Of a stretch of DNA of 64,000 bases, positions 37,161 to 48,519 are shown one piece after another; positions within the stretch are counted from its first letter, which is position 1; each line of letters begins with the position of its first letter. The position numbers were made by a program, and so were the translations under genes. Origin of the DNA: Vitis vinifera (lineage: Eukaryota > Streptophyta > Magnoliopsida > Vitales > Vitaceae); assembly GCF_030704535.1 (NCBI RefSeq), contig NC_081808.1:21455501-21519500 (forward strand). The letters run 5' to 3'. The notes below the pieces were generated by a model. That model was not told the origin of the DNA, searched no databases, and saw only the letters and a program-made list of their open reading frames with translations.

Positions 37161-37944
37161 TTTTTTTCTCTCGTGAAATTTCTGTGTAATAATATCATTT
37201 AAGCTCTTTTTGAATCATTTAAAGTACCAAGAAAAAATTTGGAAAAAAATTTCATTAGCATCAAACATAATTTCTCTTCTCTTTCACTTTCTATTTTATT
37301 CTTTTCCTTCTTCGTTTTTCTCATAATTTTTCTTAGAACTTTTCAGAATTCAAACAAAGTCTTAGCGTAAACTTTCCGATCACTCTCAGCTTTCAGTCCA
37401 CGTCACTTTTCACTTAAGTTTTTTACACCTTATCGTCTGTGACACGGCTGATCAATTACGTACAGCTCAGGATCTTAATAAAAAAATAGTGGCATGAACA
37501 TAAGAAAATTAAAGCTAGTATTACTGTATATATGATTAGGGTGTGCTGAATAGTAGCATGGATTTTGGAGGCTTAGAAAGCTGGTAAAGCGAGGTTAAAA
37601 AAGACTGAATTAATAAAAAGGATCCTTGATTCTGTCGTTGTACAAGTGTCGAGCGATATTATTTGGATGAACTATTTATGATTATGATTGATTGAGATAT
37701 TCAAGAAACTATTTCCTCGACAAACAAGATGCTAAAACAGTGAGTAGTACATGATTGCCTCAAGAATTTCGATGCCAATTGGAGTAAAAAATTAAGAGCC
37801 ATGAAAGCTGTTGAGATTCCGAGAAAGTGGATGTCTCTTACCGGTGTCACCATCAGGGTTTGATTGCAGGTATATATATGAAGACATATCAGTGAGGGAC
37901 AGTCTCAAATGAGACCAAGAAATTAAATATGTACCCATAATTAC

Positions 37945-38055
37945 CGTGCATGACAGAGATGGATGGAAAAAGACCTGAAGCCTCCCCGCAATCAGAGATC
38001 CTGTGAATTCTATCATGGATGATATCTAATCTGTTTAGCACGTGCTGCAGAAGCT
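37945..38055 (-). CDS. Exon-like open segment, unassigned
   Basis: On the minus strand a good acceptor (TTATCTTGCAG) precedes 111 nt that read LLQHVLNRLDIIHDRIHRI then SDCGEASGLFPSISVMH, ending at a GTAATT donor. It looks like an amphipathic helix and has coding-like composition. I do not recognise the protein and could not join it to certain neighbouring exons, although pyrimidine-rich sequence lies just upstream (38060-38130). It may be one exon of an unknown gene or of a pseudogene. Confidence 0.3.
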
Positions 38056-38679
38056 CTGCAAGATAATGTGACGTGTATGGTGTAATGTATATGTCAGAAA
38101 ATAACAAGAAAAAGAAAGAAGAAGATGAAGGGAAAGACACGAGTGGTAGTACTGCCAAGAGAGGCTTGTACTGATATTCCTGGATTCAGAACGATCACAG
38201 ACAATATACAGAAACTGCCAGAAACAGTACTGCCTTAAAACAATGATAGTCGTCGTTCTGGTTGGTTTGAGTGAGATTCTGCTATGTCCTGGCTCGTAGC
38301 AGAGAGGAAGAGATAAAACGTAGACTGAACCCAACCAGGTTGCTAAGTAAAAGCTCCATGATTAAGAAGGGTTCATTCCAGAGAACCATTTTGACTGCTT
38401 TACTTTTCTGGGTGCATCTGCTTCAATCATGAAGTTGTAAAAAAGGAGGTTTTACTACTCACCAGATTACAGTGAAAAGTTTACTGAAATACGTCACAAA
38501 ATATTTTTATTAACAAAATATTAAACAACAATATTTCTCCTCCTATGAAATCCTATCTATCACATAACCTAGCTTTTGATTCAGGTTCTGTATGAGAGTG
38601 TAGAATTGATAATAAGTGTCAGAGCAAGCTGAGCTTTAAGTTGGGCTAATCTGAATGGTAAGGTTTAAAGGCATGGCTA

Positions 38680-38687
38680 CTTGAGAG
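38680..38687. repeat. Left 8-bp target duplication of the hAT-like element
   Basis: CTTGAGAG, identical to 39636-39643. Confidence 0.75.
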
Positions 38688-39635
38688 CAAAGAAGAAAAT
38701 AGCAGGATATATCAGCGATATGATATATATCGGAGAAGGTGGATACGATATATAGGTAAGAAATATCATCACGGAAATATCGGTAAATATCGACGATATA
38801 TCGGTAATCACAGATATATCGGTGATATAAGCAAAATATCGGCTCTAAATGAGAAAAAATCGTTGAAATTTCGGAGATATGTTGGATATATAAGAGATAT
38901 ATTGATGAAAAATCGATAAAAAATTAAATTATTATAAATAAGTTAATTTTAATTATCTTATAATTAAATTTGTATACTAATTAAATATAAAACAAATATA
39001 AAATCATAAATAAAATTATAAATATTTTTAAATAAAAATATTTTGTATCAAAATGTACCAATATTTTTAAATAAAAATAATAAATATATTTAAATAACAT
39101 AATTAGTATATTTGCAATAATTTAGTTTTAAATTAATAATTTTATTTTATTTTGATATTCAAGTGTAATAATAGTATATTGAGAATAAATTAATTTAGTA
39201 CATTTTTAAATTAGTATAACGTTGAATTTGAATTAGTCCATTTTTACACTTAATTAATATATTTTTAATAGAGGTGAGTAAATTAATTTAACATAGTAAT
39301 ATATTTAAATCACATAATTAGTATATTTGTAATAATTTAACTTCATAATGAGTCAACACTTACAAAATTTACATTTCTTATTAGCTAACACTATATAATT
39401 AAATTTAATATCGCAAATCATATCATACGTATATTAATTTCTTCAACAAAATAATTTTAAAATGTCTATTATACTTCTAATTTCATTTTTAAAAGTTTTT
39501 TTTCTTACATTTTCATAAGTTTTGATGAATTTTTTGTCTATCGATATTTTATATTAAAATATCCGCTGATATATCCGATATATCAGTAAAATCCAAGTAC
39601 CGATATATTTATGATTACCGATATTTTCATCCTTG
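38688..39635. mobile_element. Non-autonomous hAT-like element, 948 bp, with ATATCGG repeats near both ends
   Basis: Flanked by the perfect 8-bp direct repeat CTTGAGAG. The ends are inverted: CAAAGAAGAAAAT on the left and CAAGGATGAAAAT on the complement of the right, 13 bp with 2 mismatches. An 8-bp duplication and CA.GG-type tips are hAT hallmarks. The first about 200 bp and last about 100 bp carry many copies of ATATCGG/CGATAT, the kind of subterminal motif hAT transposases bind. The middle is AT-rich and non-coding. The insertion splits a minus-strand open frame. Confidence 0.75.
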
Positions 39636-39782
39636 CTTGAGAGTACTTGAGACCCATGATTCTCAACTTGTTTCTCTTTTCAAATTCTTTGGGAATCATT
39701 ATCCACACATCGAGATAAGAATATTGTAGAACTGCATCATCATATTTTAATTTTACTGAGAACTGGCTAGCTAGGCTCACAT
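39636..39782 (-). pseudogene. Exon-like open frame interrupted by the hAT-like element
   Basis: After an acceptor (GTGTACAG) the minus strand reads VSLASQFSVKLKYDDAVLQ, then YSYLDVWIMIPKEFEKRNK, LRIMGLKYSQ, and then runs into the hAT tip. If the element and one copy of the 8-bp duplication are ignored, the frame continues for about 13 further codons to a TAA at 38636-38638, so it was open at the empty site. The composition looks coding; the family was not recognised. It could be the last exon of a gene broken by the insertion. Confidence 0.35.
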
Positions 39783-39953
39783 CTGTACACCATTGGTGAT
39801 CATGTTTATCAAAAGTAGAATTAATGGTAGGGCAGGAATAATTTGGAAATTAATAGAAATAATGAAATGGTGCCAAACAGGCGGCCACTCAAGATCCATG
39901 CATGTGATCTCCTTTTTTGTCACAACAAAAAATGAGTTAGACAATTGATGAAA

Positions 39954-39983
39954 GATGGCGATGGCGATGGCGATGGAGATGGA
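39954..39983. repeat. GATGGC hexanucleotide repeat
   Basis: Four to five copies of GATGGC with one GATGGA variant. Confidence 0.8.
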
Positions 39984-41063
39984 TCATGTAAATTTTATTG
40001 GAGTAAAATTCGGGAAACATTTACTTGGAGGCCTATAGGACTATTGGTGGCTGGTGTGAAGAGTGTACATGGTTGCAAGAATCCTCAATAATGCACTCTT
40101 TGTGGTTGATTGCAGGGTTACTGAAATGGAAACCATTTGAAATTGGATTGCAACTGCGTAGGACTCTGTTGGGAATCTTAGCAACATGTAGACAAAGAGA
40201 AGACAAGAGCTTGTGCTCTTGGCGGAGAAGGACGAGCTCTAGCTTTCAGAGGGAGCACATGCAATGATGCAGTACTTCAAAACCTCATCGATATTAATGC
40301 ATCCTCCCACTTGTACTTCCATTTAGTAGAGTGGGGACTGATGCAAAGGCCCTCTCCAAATCATACATTTACAGTTTCTCTTCTTTTTCTCTCCCTCTAT
40401 GCTTCTGCAATGAGGGTGATGATGTATACATAATATTGGGTCTTGGGTATGTAAGCTTTTCATCTTGGGTTTCAAACATTCAGTTTTACCTACTTATATT
40501 AAAATTTAAGAAAGGGAGAATTATCCAGAAAAGTTCACCAACATGTGATAGGCTGCCTCGAGATCACAACGACTACAAATTCTCCTAGGGTTCATAAAAG
40601 TCTCGACAAGTTCATGAATTATGCTTTGAATTGACCATTCTATAATTCAATTATGCCGTTGGTTTGTCTTTTTCCTCTCTTGTCATTTGACTCTACTTTT
40701 TTTTTTTTTTTTTTTCTTCTCTGTTGTGCTTTATATACTTATATACTAAAGTTAATAGTATTAATATTATCATTTATAATATTAATATTACATTATTCAT
40801 ATTAATATTGTTGTTGTTATTATTATTATTATCATTGTCATTACCAGTATTATTGTTACATTATTAATATTATTATTTATGATACTAGTTTTTCATAATT
40901 CATATTATTAGTAGAACTAATACTATTTTTATTAATATTATATATATTATTATAATTGCTTTTAACATTATTATTCATACTATTAATATTTTATAAGTAT
41001 TGTTATTCATTTTTTATTATTATGAATTGGCCTGGGTGGAGCCAAACAAATCATTACCCATTA
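39984..41063. other. Intergenic with low-complexity ATT-rich tract
   Basis: 40740-41020 is dominated by imperfect ATT/TAT triplets. A poly-T lies near 40699. Short open frames at 40025-40267 and 40331-40588 have no recognisable features. Confidence 0.45.
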
Positions 41064-42655
41064 GAGGATATCTTCTTGCCACACAAACTGGATGAAGACT
41101 AACATGTAGCCATGCAACCCATTAATGTATGTGTCGAATATAACAGGAAAAATGAGTCATAAAAGAAAGTAAAACGTAGACTATGGACCTATGGTGATGG
41201 GGATGGACCATTCACATGGCAAAAGTAAGAATAGATTAACCATAAGCATGACAACATTGGGCAACAGTAAACCATTGGATTCTTCCATCCTCTTGAAAGA
41301 AAAATATATCCATATACGACAATTGATGTGATAATATTTACAGTGTTGCAGTGTTTCCATTCGAAATTGTTTTGAGTTGTGTTTGGTTCTTCAAATCGGT
41401 GGAAAATATTTGATTTTATTATTAAAAAAAGAAGTGAAAGAAAGTAAAATATAATTAAAATTATTAAAAAATTTATATATTTTTAAATGATTTAATTTTT
41501 ATATTGAGGAGTTAAATAAGTAAAAATTTTAAAATGATATATAAAAATAATTTATTAATTTTAAGTTTATCTTTTATTTTTTGTCATTTTTTCTTTTCTT
41601 CATATTTTCCTTCAAATTTTTTGAAAATCAAACATAAAGCTTGATGAAAGTATTTTCTTTTGAAGTATTTTTTAACTAAACATAACTTCTTTAGAAAACA
41701 CTATAAATTCTTATTCAACTTTTTAAATGTATTTTCTAAATTTTCTGAAATACTTAATTTGTTTTTTTTTTTCCTTTTAAAACTACCCTACATTAAAAAT
41801 GCTTTCTAAAAACCCGACCAAAAAGATTCTTAATTTCAATTTTAGCATGATATGTCGCTCCCAACAATTCTGTACATACCTTGATTCAAGGTGGTTGAGC
41901 CTAGTGCTTCCCATTCAATGTTTTTCCTCTTTTGTCAAGAAATTACGAAAACAACCATCTAACTCAGTCAGCAACCATTTAGAGGATATCTTCTTGGTAC
42001 ACAAACTGGATGAAGATCACATGTAGCCATGCAACCCATTAATGCATGTGTCAAATATAACAGGAAAAAGAAGTCACAAAAAGAAAGTGAAACGTAGACT
42101 ATGGACCGGTACCTATGGTGAAAACGTGATTAATGGGTTCACAAAAAGGTGACGGGGGTGGACCATTCACATGGAAAAAGTAACTAAGATTAACCATAAG
42201 CATGAAAACAATGGGCAACAGTATACCATTGGATTTTTCCATCCTTGTGTATCCATGTACAGACAATTGATGTGGTAATATTTACAGTGTTGCGGTGTTT
42301 CCATTCAAAATTGTTGAGCTATGTTTGGTATAGAAAGCATGACTAGGGAAAGCAAATAAAAAGACTTAAAAGGATATTTATTTTCTTATATTTAGTTTTG
42401 TTATGAAAAATATGAAAAAAAAAAAAAAAAAGTCATTTTAATTTTTTTTTCTTCCCTTTTTCTTGTTTTCTATTTCCTCTCCTTCATTTTTTTTTTTTAT
42501 TTTATAAAAAAGACTTACCGTGAACCAAACTTATATTAAAAATGCATTCTAAAAACACGATCAATAGATTCTTAATTTCAATTTTAGCATGAATTGTGGC
42601 TCCCGACAATTCAGTACATGCCTTGATTCAAGGTGATCGAGCCTAGTGCTTCCCA
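41064..42655. repeat. Tandem segmental duplication, two diverged copies
   Basis: Copy 1 is about 41064-41935 and copy 2 about 41980-42655. Matching blocks in order: 41064-41376 with 41980-42322 (shared GTAGCCATGCAACCCATTAAT, GGACCATTCACATGG, TTTACAGTGTTGC), then 41790-41935 with 42535-42655 (shared TTCTTAATTTCAATTTTAGCA, TTGAGCCTAGTGCTTCCC-like end). Copy 1 has an extra AT-rich insert between the blocks. Non-coding as far as I can tell. Confidence 0.85.
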
Positions 42656-42962
42656 GTAAGCTCAACCAGATATTCGAGGCGTCAGTTGAAAACTTGAAAT
42701 CCTCATGTAGGTATCTCTCTTTACAACCCGAAGCGGTCCAAATGCCGTGTCGAGGGCGAGCTTCCTGGAAAGGCATGGGAGCCTGGAGACGGCCAAGAAC
42801 GTACAAGGCAACTATGAAACATGCGACAAGTTGGCGGTCCCATCAGTTGTCTATCGACGAGTCATGGTCGAGTGTGCCCCGCCTCCCTCGGGTCCAATCG
42901 CCATGCAGGTCTGGCCTTTGCTTGTTATGGCCCATACTGTCAGTGACAAGCACTCGCTCTGA
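42656..42962 (+). CDS. Possible coding fragment next to the duplication, unassigned
   Basis: A GC-richer stretch with two overlapping open plus-strand frames (42646-42975 and 42747-42962). The second ends GPIAMQVWPLLVMAHTV then SDKHSL. The base composition is unlike the flanks, suggesting a gene remnant, but I recognise no family and cannot choose the frame with confidence. Confidence 0.2.
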
Positions 42963-45352
42963 AGATCCTGCATAAAGCTTTTAATTGCCGAAAGCTCTGC
43001 TTCTCTTCTCCTGACTAGGCTTTGTTTTATTCCTAATACGTCTCGATACTCTTGGATTTCACGGCCTACATATATATCTAACTTTGCTTTTCTCTTTTGT
43101 TTTGGCTAATGATCGAATCCCAATGACCTAAACTGCAAAAGTAGTTTGGCCTTGGAGTTATACGCGTAACAGATGGTGCCAGCTAACTAGTTCCTATTCC
43201 ATGTTTTAGATTTGCCCTACACCAGCTTCGCAGATGCCATCTACAAGCTTGTTTTTATTGGGGTTTGGAAGCATATGGTACACTTTTTTATGCTTCATAT
43301 ATCCTAACACCCGGGACTCGGCCATTGATCCGTAAGAATATCTCACTCTCCCTGCCAGACTCGGCCTACTCTCACAAGAAGCATATTACATAAAATTGAC
43401 TACATTTATTGAAGTTAGGAGTCTACTGCTCTGCACCTACCACTCACATTTTTAATTTGCACTTGTGTGAAAATAATAATAATAAATCATACTTATATTA
43501 GATTTTATCTAATATTAAATAATTTGATCTTTCCACAGGGCGAAAATTGCCCAACCAGTCTACAAGAGCTTCCTGCTTTCCATGTCCTGAAATGGGCACC
43601 ATAATGAGTATAACGATTTACGGGTTAGCCGTTTTGGAGCACCAACACAATTTAATCTTATGAAGCTATGTTTTTTAGAATATGATCATACAGTCGTATT
43701 CACAAGAACACAGCTATGTGACCGTGTTTTCGATTACACGATAGTATAGTTTCAAAGAATATTCTACTATTACAAATAGTTATAATTTCAAATGATCAAG
43801 AGCCGACATACGTACCATAATGAAAAATAAAAAACAAGGAATGTTGTAGAAGAATTCAAGTGAAATTTCAGTGTAACAACATGCCCCGTTCTTATACAAA
43901 GTTGTATATGCCTTATTACATCCCTTATAAAACATACAAAAGTAAAATTACATAATTTTATTGGATTAATTGATTAAAAATGATGAAATCATCACAAATT
44001 TGTAAAACTAATCTTCCCAATTTTTTAACTTAAAGAGTAACTCATTTTTTATATAAATACCCTTTAACATTTTCAGTATTTACATATGTGTTTTAAGAGA
44101 AAATGTTACTTTTGCAAGAAAAAGATGAGGGCATTTTTTTTAATCAAAAATTGATATTTTTTAGGTTGAAAAAAGATGAATGGTTAATTTTTCAAAGTAG
44201 GAAAGATTTCATCTCTTTTAATAAGTTATCCCTTTATCGGATAAAAAAAAATCAACTTAATGGACAGTACCAGTACCAGCTGAGGCCACCTAAACCAATA
44301 TGAGAAAATGGTAGGCCTAAAAGCCCAAATCGGTCCAGTCCAGTCATTGTCAAACTAGTATTGTTGGGCTGGGTCAGAGTCGCTGAGTTAGGCCGCGCTG
44401 TTTTAAAATTCTGAATTCCTCACGTTGTTTGCTTTTACACCGAACACCTTTTATTTTTTATGACATATTTGAATTTCTGGGTGACTTACGTAACCCAAAT
44501 GCCAACTCAGGTCAACTTGGCACATCCAACAAGTTGGGCTAATACTCGTGGCTTTGAATCCGTCGTTAGAACACGTGGCTTGTTGGATAACTTTTGACCA
44601 TTCTTCATCGAGTTCTCAATGATGTAAATTTAATACATTTATACCATATGCTATCTATGGTTACATAAGTTTTCCCTTGATAGTAAATAATAGTATTCTT
44701 AGCCTTAGCGTCTTTCTTCATACCCTACAGATTTGGACTCAAATTTATATAATAATTCTAATAATATTCATTAGGTGCACATCTCAGTCATGTGTCCCAT
44801 TCACAATGGTGATATGCGATATCAAAATTATTATTAATTAAATTATTGAAAATTGGCTTTTTAATATATAAATTTATTGGATGAGAGGAGGAGAGGAGGA
44901 GAGGAGCATATCAATAATTCACTAAGAATCACGTCCCTATCTATGCAAAGGCATAAACGTCATCAAAATATAACAGAGACACATCGGCCACAAGAGCCTG
45001 GGTGAGTGGGGCACAATTCTTAATTACAAAAATCACCCAATCATTTAATTTATATAAAGTTGGAAAAAAATTTAGAAAATGTTGTGACACAAAATATGGA
45101 TGGTACTAGATAGAAAGTTGGACCCCAACCGCTTATTTTAATTGCGTGGGGTCCATGAGGGAGAGGTTAAAATGACAACAAGTATTATGACCCTTCTTAA
45201 ATATCAAAATGATTTTTTTTTTTTTTAAGACAAAAAAAGGGTTACTAAATGAGATGAAATTAATTAAATTAATTTGGGTTGATATTCTTAAAAAGAAAAA
45301 AAAAAAAAGGAACGGGGAAATCGGAAAAGTGGGAAACGCCTAAATGGGGGGC
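42963..45352. other. Intergenic region upstream of the ARO gene
   Basis: AT-rich with no supportable gene. A short GGAGA run lies at about 44884-44905 and poly-A at about 45295-45308. The last 200 bp become GC-richer as the promoter begins. Confidence 0.45.
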
Positions 45353-45364
45353 GTTATAAAAAGG
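45353..45364 (+). promoter_or_regulatory. TATA box of the ARO gene
   Basis: GTTATAAAAAGG lies about 240 bp upstream of the start codon. The sequence between them is C-rich and stop-rich, as expected for a 5' UTR. Confidence 0.65.
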
Positions 45365-45601
45365 AAGACCGCAGGGGAAAAGCGCGTTTGACCTTGTAAA
45401 TTCCGCCTACCTTTCAACTGAGGTTCAATCGGCGATTCATCGCGACTGCAAAACCACAGCGAAACACAGACCAACTGCAGTCTCCGACACCTCCCGCACG
45501 ATTCTCAGCCACCGCCGATTCCAGCTGTTCCTACGCCTTCCACGGGCGCTAATCCATCTCAGAAACTTTGATTTTGGAGGAATCGGGGTCAGCTAGTAGC
45601 C

Positions 45602-47548
45602 ATGGCGGACATGGTGAAGGAGATCTTGGGGAAGCCGATCCAATTAGCGGACCAGGTGATAAAGGCGGCGGGGCAAGCCAGTTCCAGTAAGCCTGAGTGT
45701 GGGGAGTTGAAGGCGAAGACCGAGAAGCTTGCCCAACTCCTCCGCCAAGCGGCTAGAGCGAGCTCCGATTTATACGAACGTCCCACTCGCCGCATCATCG
45801 ATGAGACGGTGCAAGTCCTGGATAAGGCTCTATCGCTGGTGCTCAAGTGTCGGGCTAATGGCCTTATGAAGCGAGTCTTTACCATCATCCCCAACGCCGG
45901 CTTCCGGAAAATGTTGGCGCAGCTCGATAATTGTATCGGAGATGTGTCCTGGCTGCTTCGAGTCTCCGCATCAGGGGATGATCGAGACAATGGATGCCTG
46001 GGTCTGCCTCCTATAGCGGCGAACGAGCCCATTCTGTGCCTTATTTGGGAACATATTGCGATTCTTTACACGGGATCACTGGAAGATCGGTCCGATGCGG
46101 CTGCTGCTTTGGTTTCGTTGGCTAGGGATAATGATAGGTACGGGAAATTGATTATCGAGGAAGGTGGGGTTGTACCCTTGTTGAAACTGATGAAGGAGGG
46201 CCGTGTGGAAGGGCAAGAGAATGCGGCTCGGGCGATTGGGTTGCTAGGGCGTGACCCGGAGAGCATCGAACAGATGATCCATGCGGGTGCGTGTTCGGTG
46301 TTCGCAAAAGTCCTCAAAGAAGGTCCCATGAAGGTGCAGGCGGTGGTGGCTTGGGCTGTGGCAGAGCTCACAGCGAATTACCCGAAATGCCAAGATCTTT
46401 TTGCGCAGCACAACATAATTCGCTTGCTGGTTGGGCATCTCGCATTTGAGACGATTCAAGAGCACAGCAAGTATGCAATTACCACCAACAAGGCCACATC
46501 CATCCATGCTGTTGTGATGGCGAGTAACAATTCGAATGCCACTGCTCTGAACAAGGGGGGGACTGATCATGACGATGATAGGCACACTCAAATCCCTCGT
46601 CCTGTGGGAAACCAGAATCCCAATCAGATGCAGAAGGTGGTCACTAATACTATGGCAATGAACTCTCAATCCAAACTTTCTCAGCGGCTCAACAATGGGG
46701 CAAATCAAACCAACCATGTCAACTCTGAAAACGCTAAGTATAATCATCAGCACCACCACCATACATATTCTGGTCACGGCATTAAAGGGAGGGAACTTGA
46801 AGACCCAGCTACCAAGGCCGAGATGAAATCAATGGCAGCAAAAGCCCTTTGGCACCTCGCCAAGGGAAACTCGCACATCTGCCGAAACATCACCGAGTCA
46901 AGAGCCCTCTTATGCTTTGCTGTCCTCCTGGAGCAAGGAATTGGCGAGGTTAAACTGCACTCTGCTATGGCGTTGATGGAGATTACAGCTGTGGCAGAGC
47001 AAGACACTGAACTAAGAAGGTCAGCATTCAAACCCAATTCCCCTGCTTGCAAAGCTGTTGTGGATCAGTTACTACAGATCATTGAAAAGGCAGATTCCGA
47101 GCTCCTTATCCCATGTGTGAAGGCTATTGGGAATTTAGCAAGAACATTTAAAGCAACTGAAACAAGAATGATAAGTCCATTGGTGAGGCTACTTGACGAG
47201 AGAGAAGCTGAGATTTCTAGGGAGGCTTCAATTGCCCTCACAAAGTTTGCCTGCACTGATAACTATCTCCATACTGATCACTGCAAGGCAATCATAAGTG
47301 CTGGAGGGGCCAAGCACTTGGTCCAGCTTGTGTATTTTGGGGAGCAAATAGTTCAAATTTCTGCATTAGTCCTCCTATGCTACATTGCTTTACATGTACC
47401 AGACAGTGAAGAACTTGCCATGGCTCAGGTCCTTACTGTGCTGGAATGGGCATCAAAGCAAGGGTGGTTCATGGTCCAAGATGAAACAGTGGAGTCATTG
47501 CTGGATGAGGCCAAAAAAGGATTGAAGCTCTACCAATCCAAAGCTTAA
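45602..47548 (+). CDS. ARMADILLO REPEAT ONLY (ARO) protein
   Basis: Plant-specific armadillo-repeat scaffold; Arabidopsis ARO proteins act at the plasma membrane in polar growth of pollen tubes and root hairs with the ROP GTPase regulator REN1. Intronless, 648 aa, close to the 650-665 aa of the family. Start MADMVKEILGKPIQLADQVI is the conserved N-terminus. Residues about 1-135 form the helical N-terminal region (KTEKLAQLLRQAARASSDL, IIPNAGFRKMLAQLDNCIGD). ARM repeats run from about 150 (DRSDAAAALVSLARDNDRY, EEGGVVPLLKLMKEGRVEG, QENAARAIGLLGRD) and resume after about 400 (KAEMKSMAAKALWHLAKGN, VDQLLQIIEKADSELL, SAGGAKHLVQLVYFGEQIV). Between them, about residues 295-395, is a low-complexity insert rich in Asn and Gln with a His cluster (HQHHHHTYSGHG). 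No U-box or other domain is present, hence repeat only. Which of ARO1-4 it matches is not resolved. Confidence 0.92.
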   Translation: MADMVKEILGKPIQLADQVIKAAGQASSSKPECGELKAKTEKLAQLLRQAARASSDLYERPTRRIIDETVQVLDKALSLVLKCRANGLMKRVFTIIPNAGFRKMLAQLDNCIGDVSWLLRVSASGDDRDNGCLGLPPIAANEPILCLIWEHIAILYTGSLEDRSDAAAALVSLARDNDRYGKLIIEEGGVVPLLKLMKEGRVEGQENAARAIGLLGRDPESIEQMIHAGACSVFAKVLKEGPMKVQAVVAWAVAELTANYPKCQDLFAQHNIIRLLVGHLAFETIQEHSKYAITTNKATSIHAVVMASNNSNATALNKGGTDHDDDRHTQIPRPVGNQNPNQMQKVVTNTMAMNSQSKLSQRLNNGANQTNHVNSENAKYNHQHHHHTYSGHGIKGRELEDPATKAEMKSMAAKALWHLAKGNSHICRNITESRALLCFAVLLEQGIGEVKLHSAMALMEITAVAEQDTELRRSAFKPNSPACKAVVDQLLQIIEKADSELLIPCVKAIGNLARTFKATETRMISPLVRLLDEREAEISREASIALTKFACTDNYLHTDHCKAIISAGGAKHLVQLVYFGEQIVQISALVLLCYIALHVPDSEELAMAQVLTVLEWASKQGWFMVQDETVESLLDEAKKGLKLYQSKA

Positions 47549-48414
47549 AGGGGATTCTATTGTTTGCTAATGAAAAAAGTTCTCATTCTTTTCACTTAAT
47601 TTTTTTGTTTATGTTTTTACTGTTCTCATGGAGTGTATATACATTTAGTTGTTTGAAATTGTTCACAGGGATGCCCAAAAATGCTTTTTCTTCTCTAATT
47701 TCCGCCTCTCTTTTTTTGTCCATGTTGAGTTGCTTTGCTGATACCAAGGCCAGGAAGTGGGTGAGGGTAGCTTTGTGTATGAGACAGCGAAATCATGGTT
47801 GTCCCTTGTCCCTTTCTGTTCTGTGTATGCATGTGTTCCTAGTAAACAAATTCCAGTTTGATGAGCCTAGCAGTTCTAGATGTGTTCTTTTTGCTTGGGG
47901 TATCCTGCTGTTTGAATTATTGAGGGTGTTTGGGTTAAACTATACTTAGATGGTACGGGTGGAAAAAAGATGAGATGGGGGAAAGGATATCTGAGTTCTT
48001 ATCTCAACTATAGAAAACTTCTCTTGGTTACATAATGAGCCAACTTATAAAATGGGTCTGTTTCTCAACCTCAAATCTCGGCTATGATTTGTAAGCAACA
48101 GGTGGGAGAGGTGCGAGTTGCCCCCCATGACTTTTGAACCTTTTCCAACTAAATTATACAACCAAAGGTTGCTTCTGACAAACCTCTCTAATGAAATCTA
48201 TGCATTTTCCTGAGTTTCCACTGAAGTAGCTGATTTTTTCAGAGGAAATAGAGAGCAGAAAAGAAGAGTTTGATTTTGGTTGTGATCTATGTAGAACTGT
48301 ACATTGAAGGACGGTTTTCTATGTGGAACTGTACTTAGGAGAATGGTTTTCAACTTCAACTAGAACAGCATTTCCAAAATGTTGTAGTCAATCATGTTAT
48401 CCCTGACTCTAGCT
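47549..48414. other. ARO 3' flank
   Basis: Should contain the 3' UTR. The open frame at 47560-47949 starts 11 bp after the stop but looks like hydrophobic UTR read-through, not a protein. Two similar pieces near 48287 and 48318 (TCTATGTAGAACTGTAC) form a small direct repeat. Confidence 0.45.
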
Positions 48415-48519
48415 TTAAGCATTTGGAGTTCCCAAGTTGTCCCAAGTGCAAGGGTCGAATATTTCAGGCATGGTGAATTTTCCAGTACCAGGGACCACGA
48501 CACTTGATGCTTTGTTCTT
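48415..48519 (-). CDS. Candidate terminal exon of an unknown minus-strand gene
   Basis: After an acceptor-like TGTTTGTAG the minus strand reads KNKASSVVVPGTGKFTMPE then IFDPCTWDNLGTPNA and TAA. An alternative frame is also open here, so this is tentative. Family not recognised. Confidence 0.25.
   Translation of the reverse strand, partial: KNKASSVVVPGTGKFTMPEIFDPCTWDNLGTPNA

Noticed and set aside
40740..41020. Possible origin or satellite in the ATT-rich tract
   Set aside because: The triplets are irregular low-complexity sequence without a constant unit.
45589..47256. Minus-strand open frames within the ARO gene (45589-46032, 46066-46371, 46244-46777, 46774-47052, 47065-47256)
   Set aside because: Shadows of the long intronless ARO frame; only the plus strand encodes a recognisable protein.
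47560..47949. 129-codon open frame just after the ARO stop
   Set aside because: It is T-rich 3' UTR sequence; the hydrophobic translation has no domain and starts only 11 bp after the ARO stop codon.
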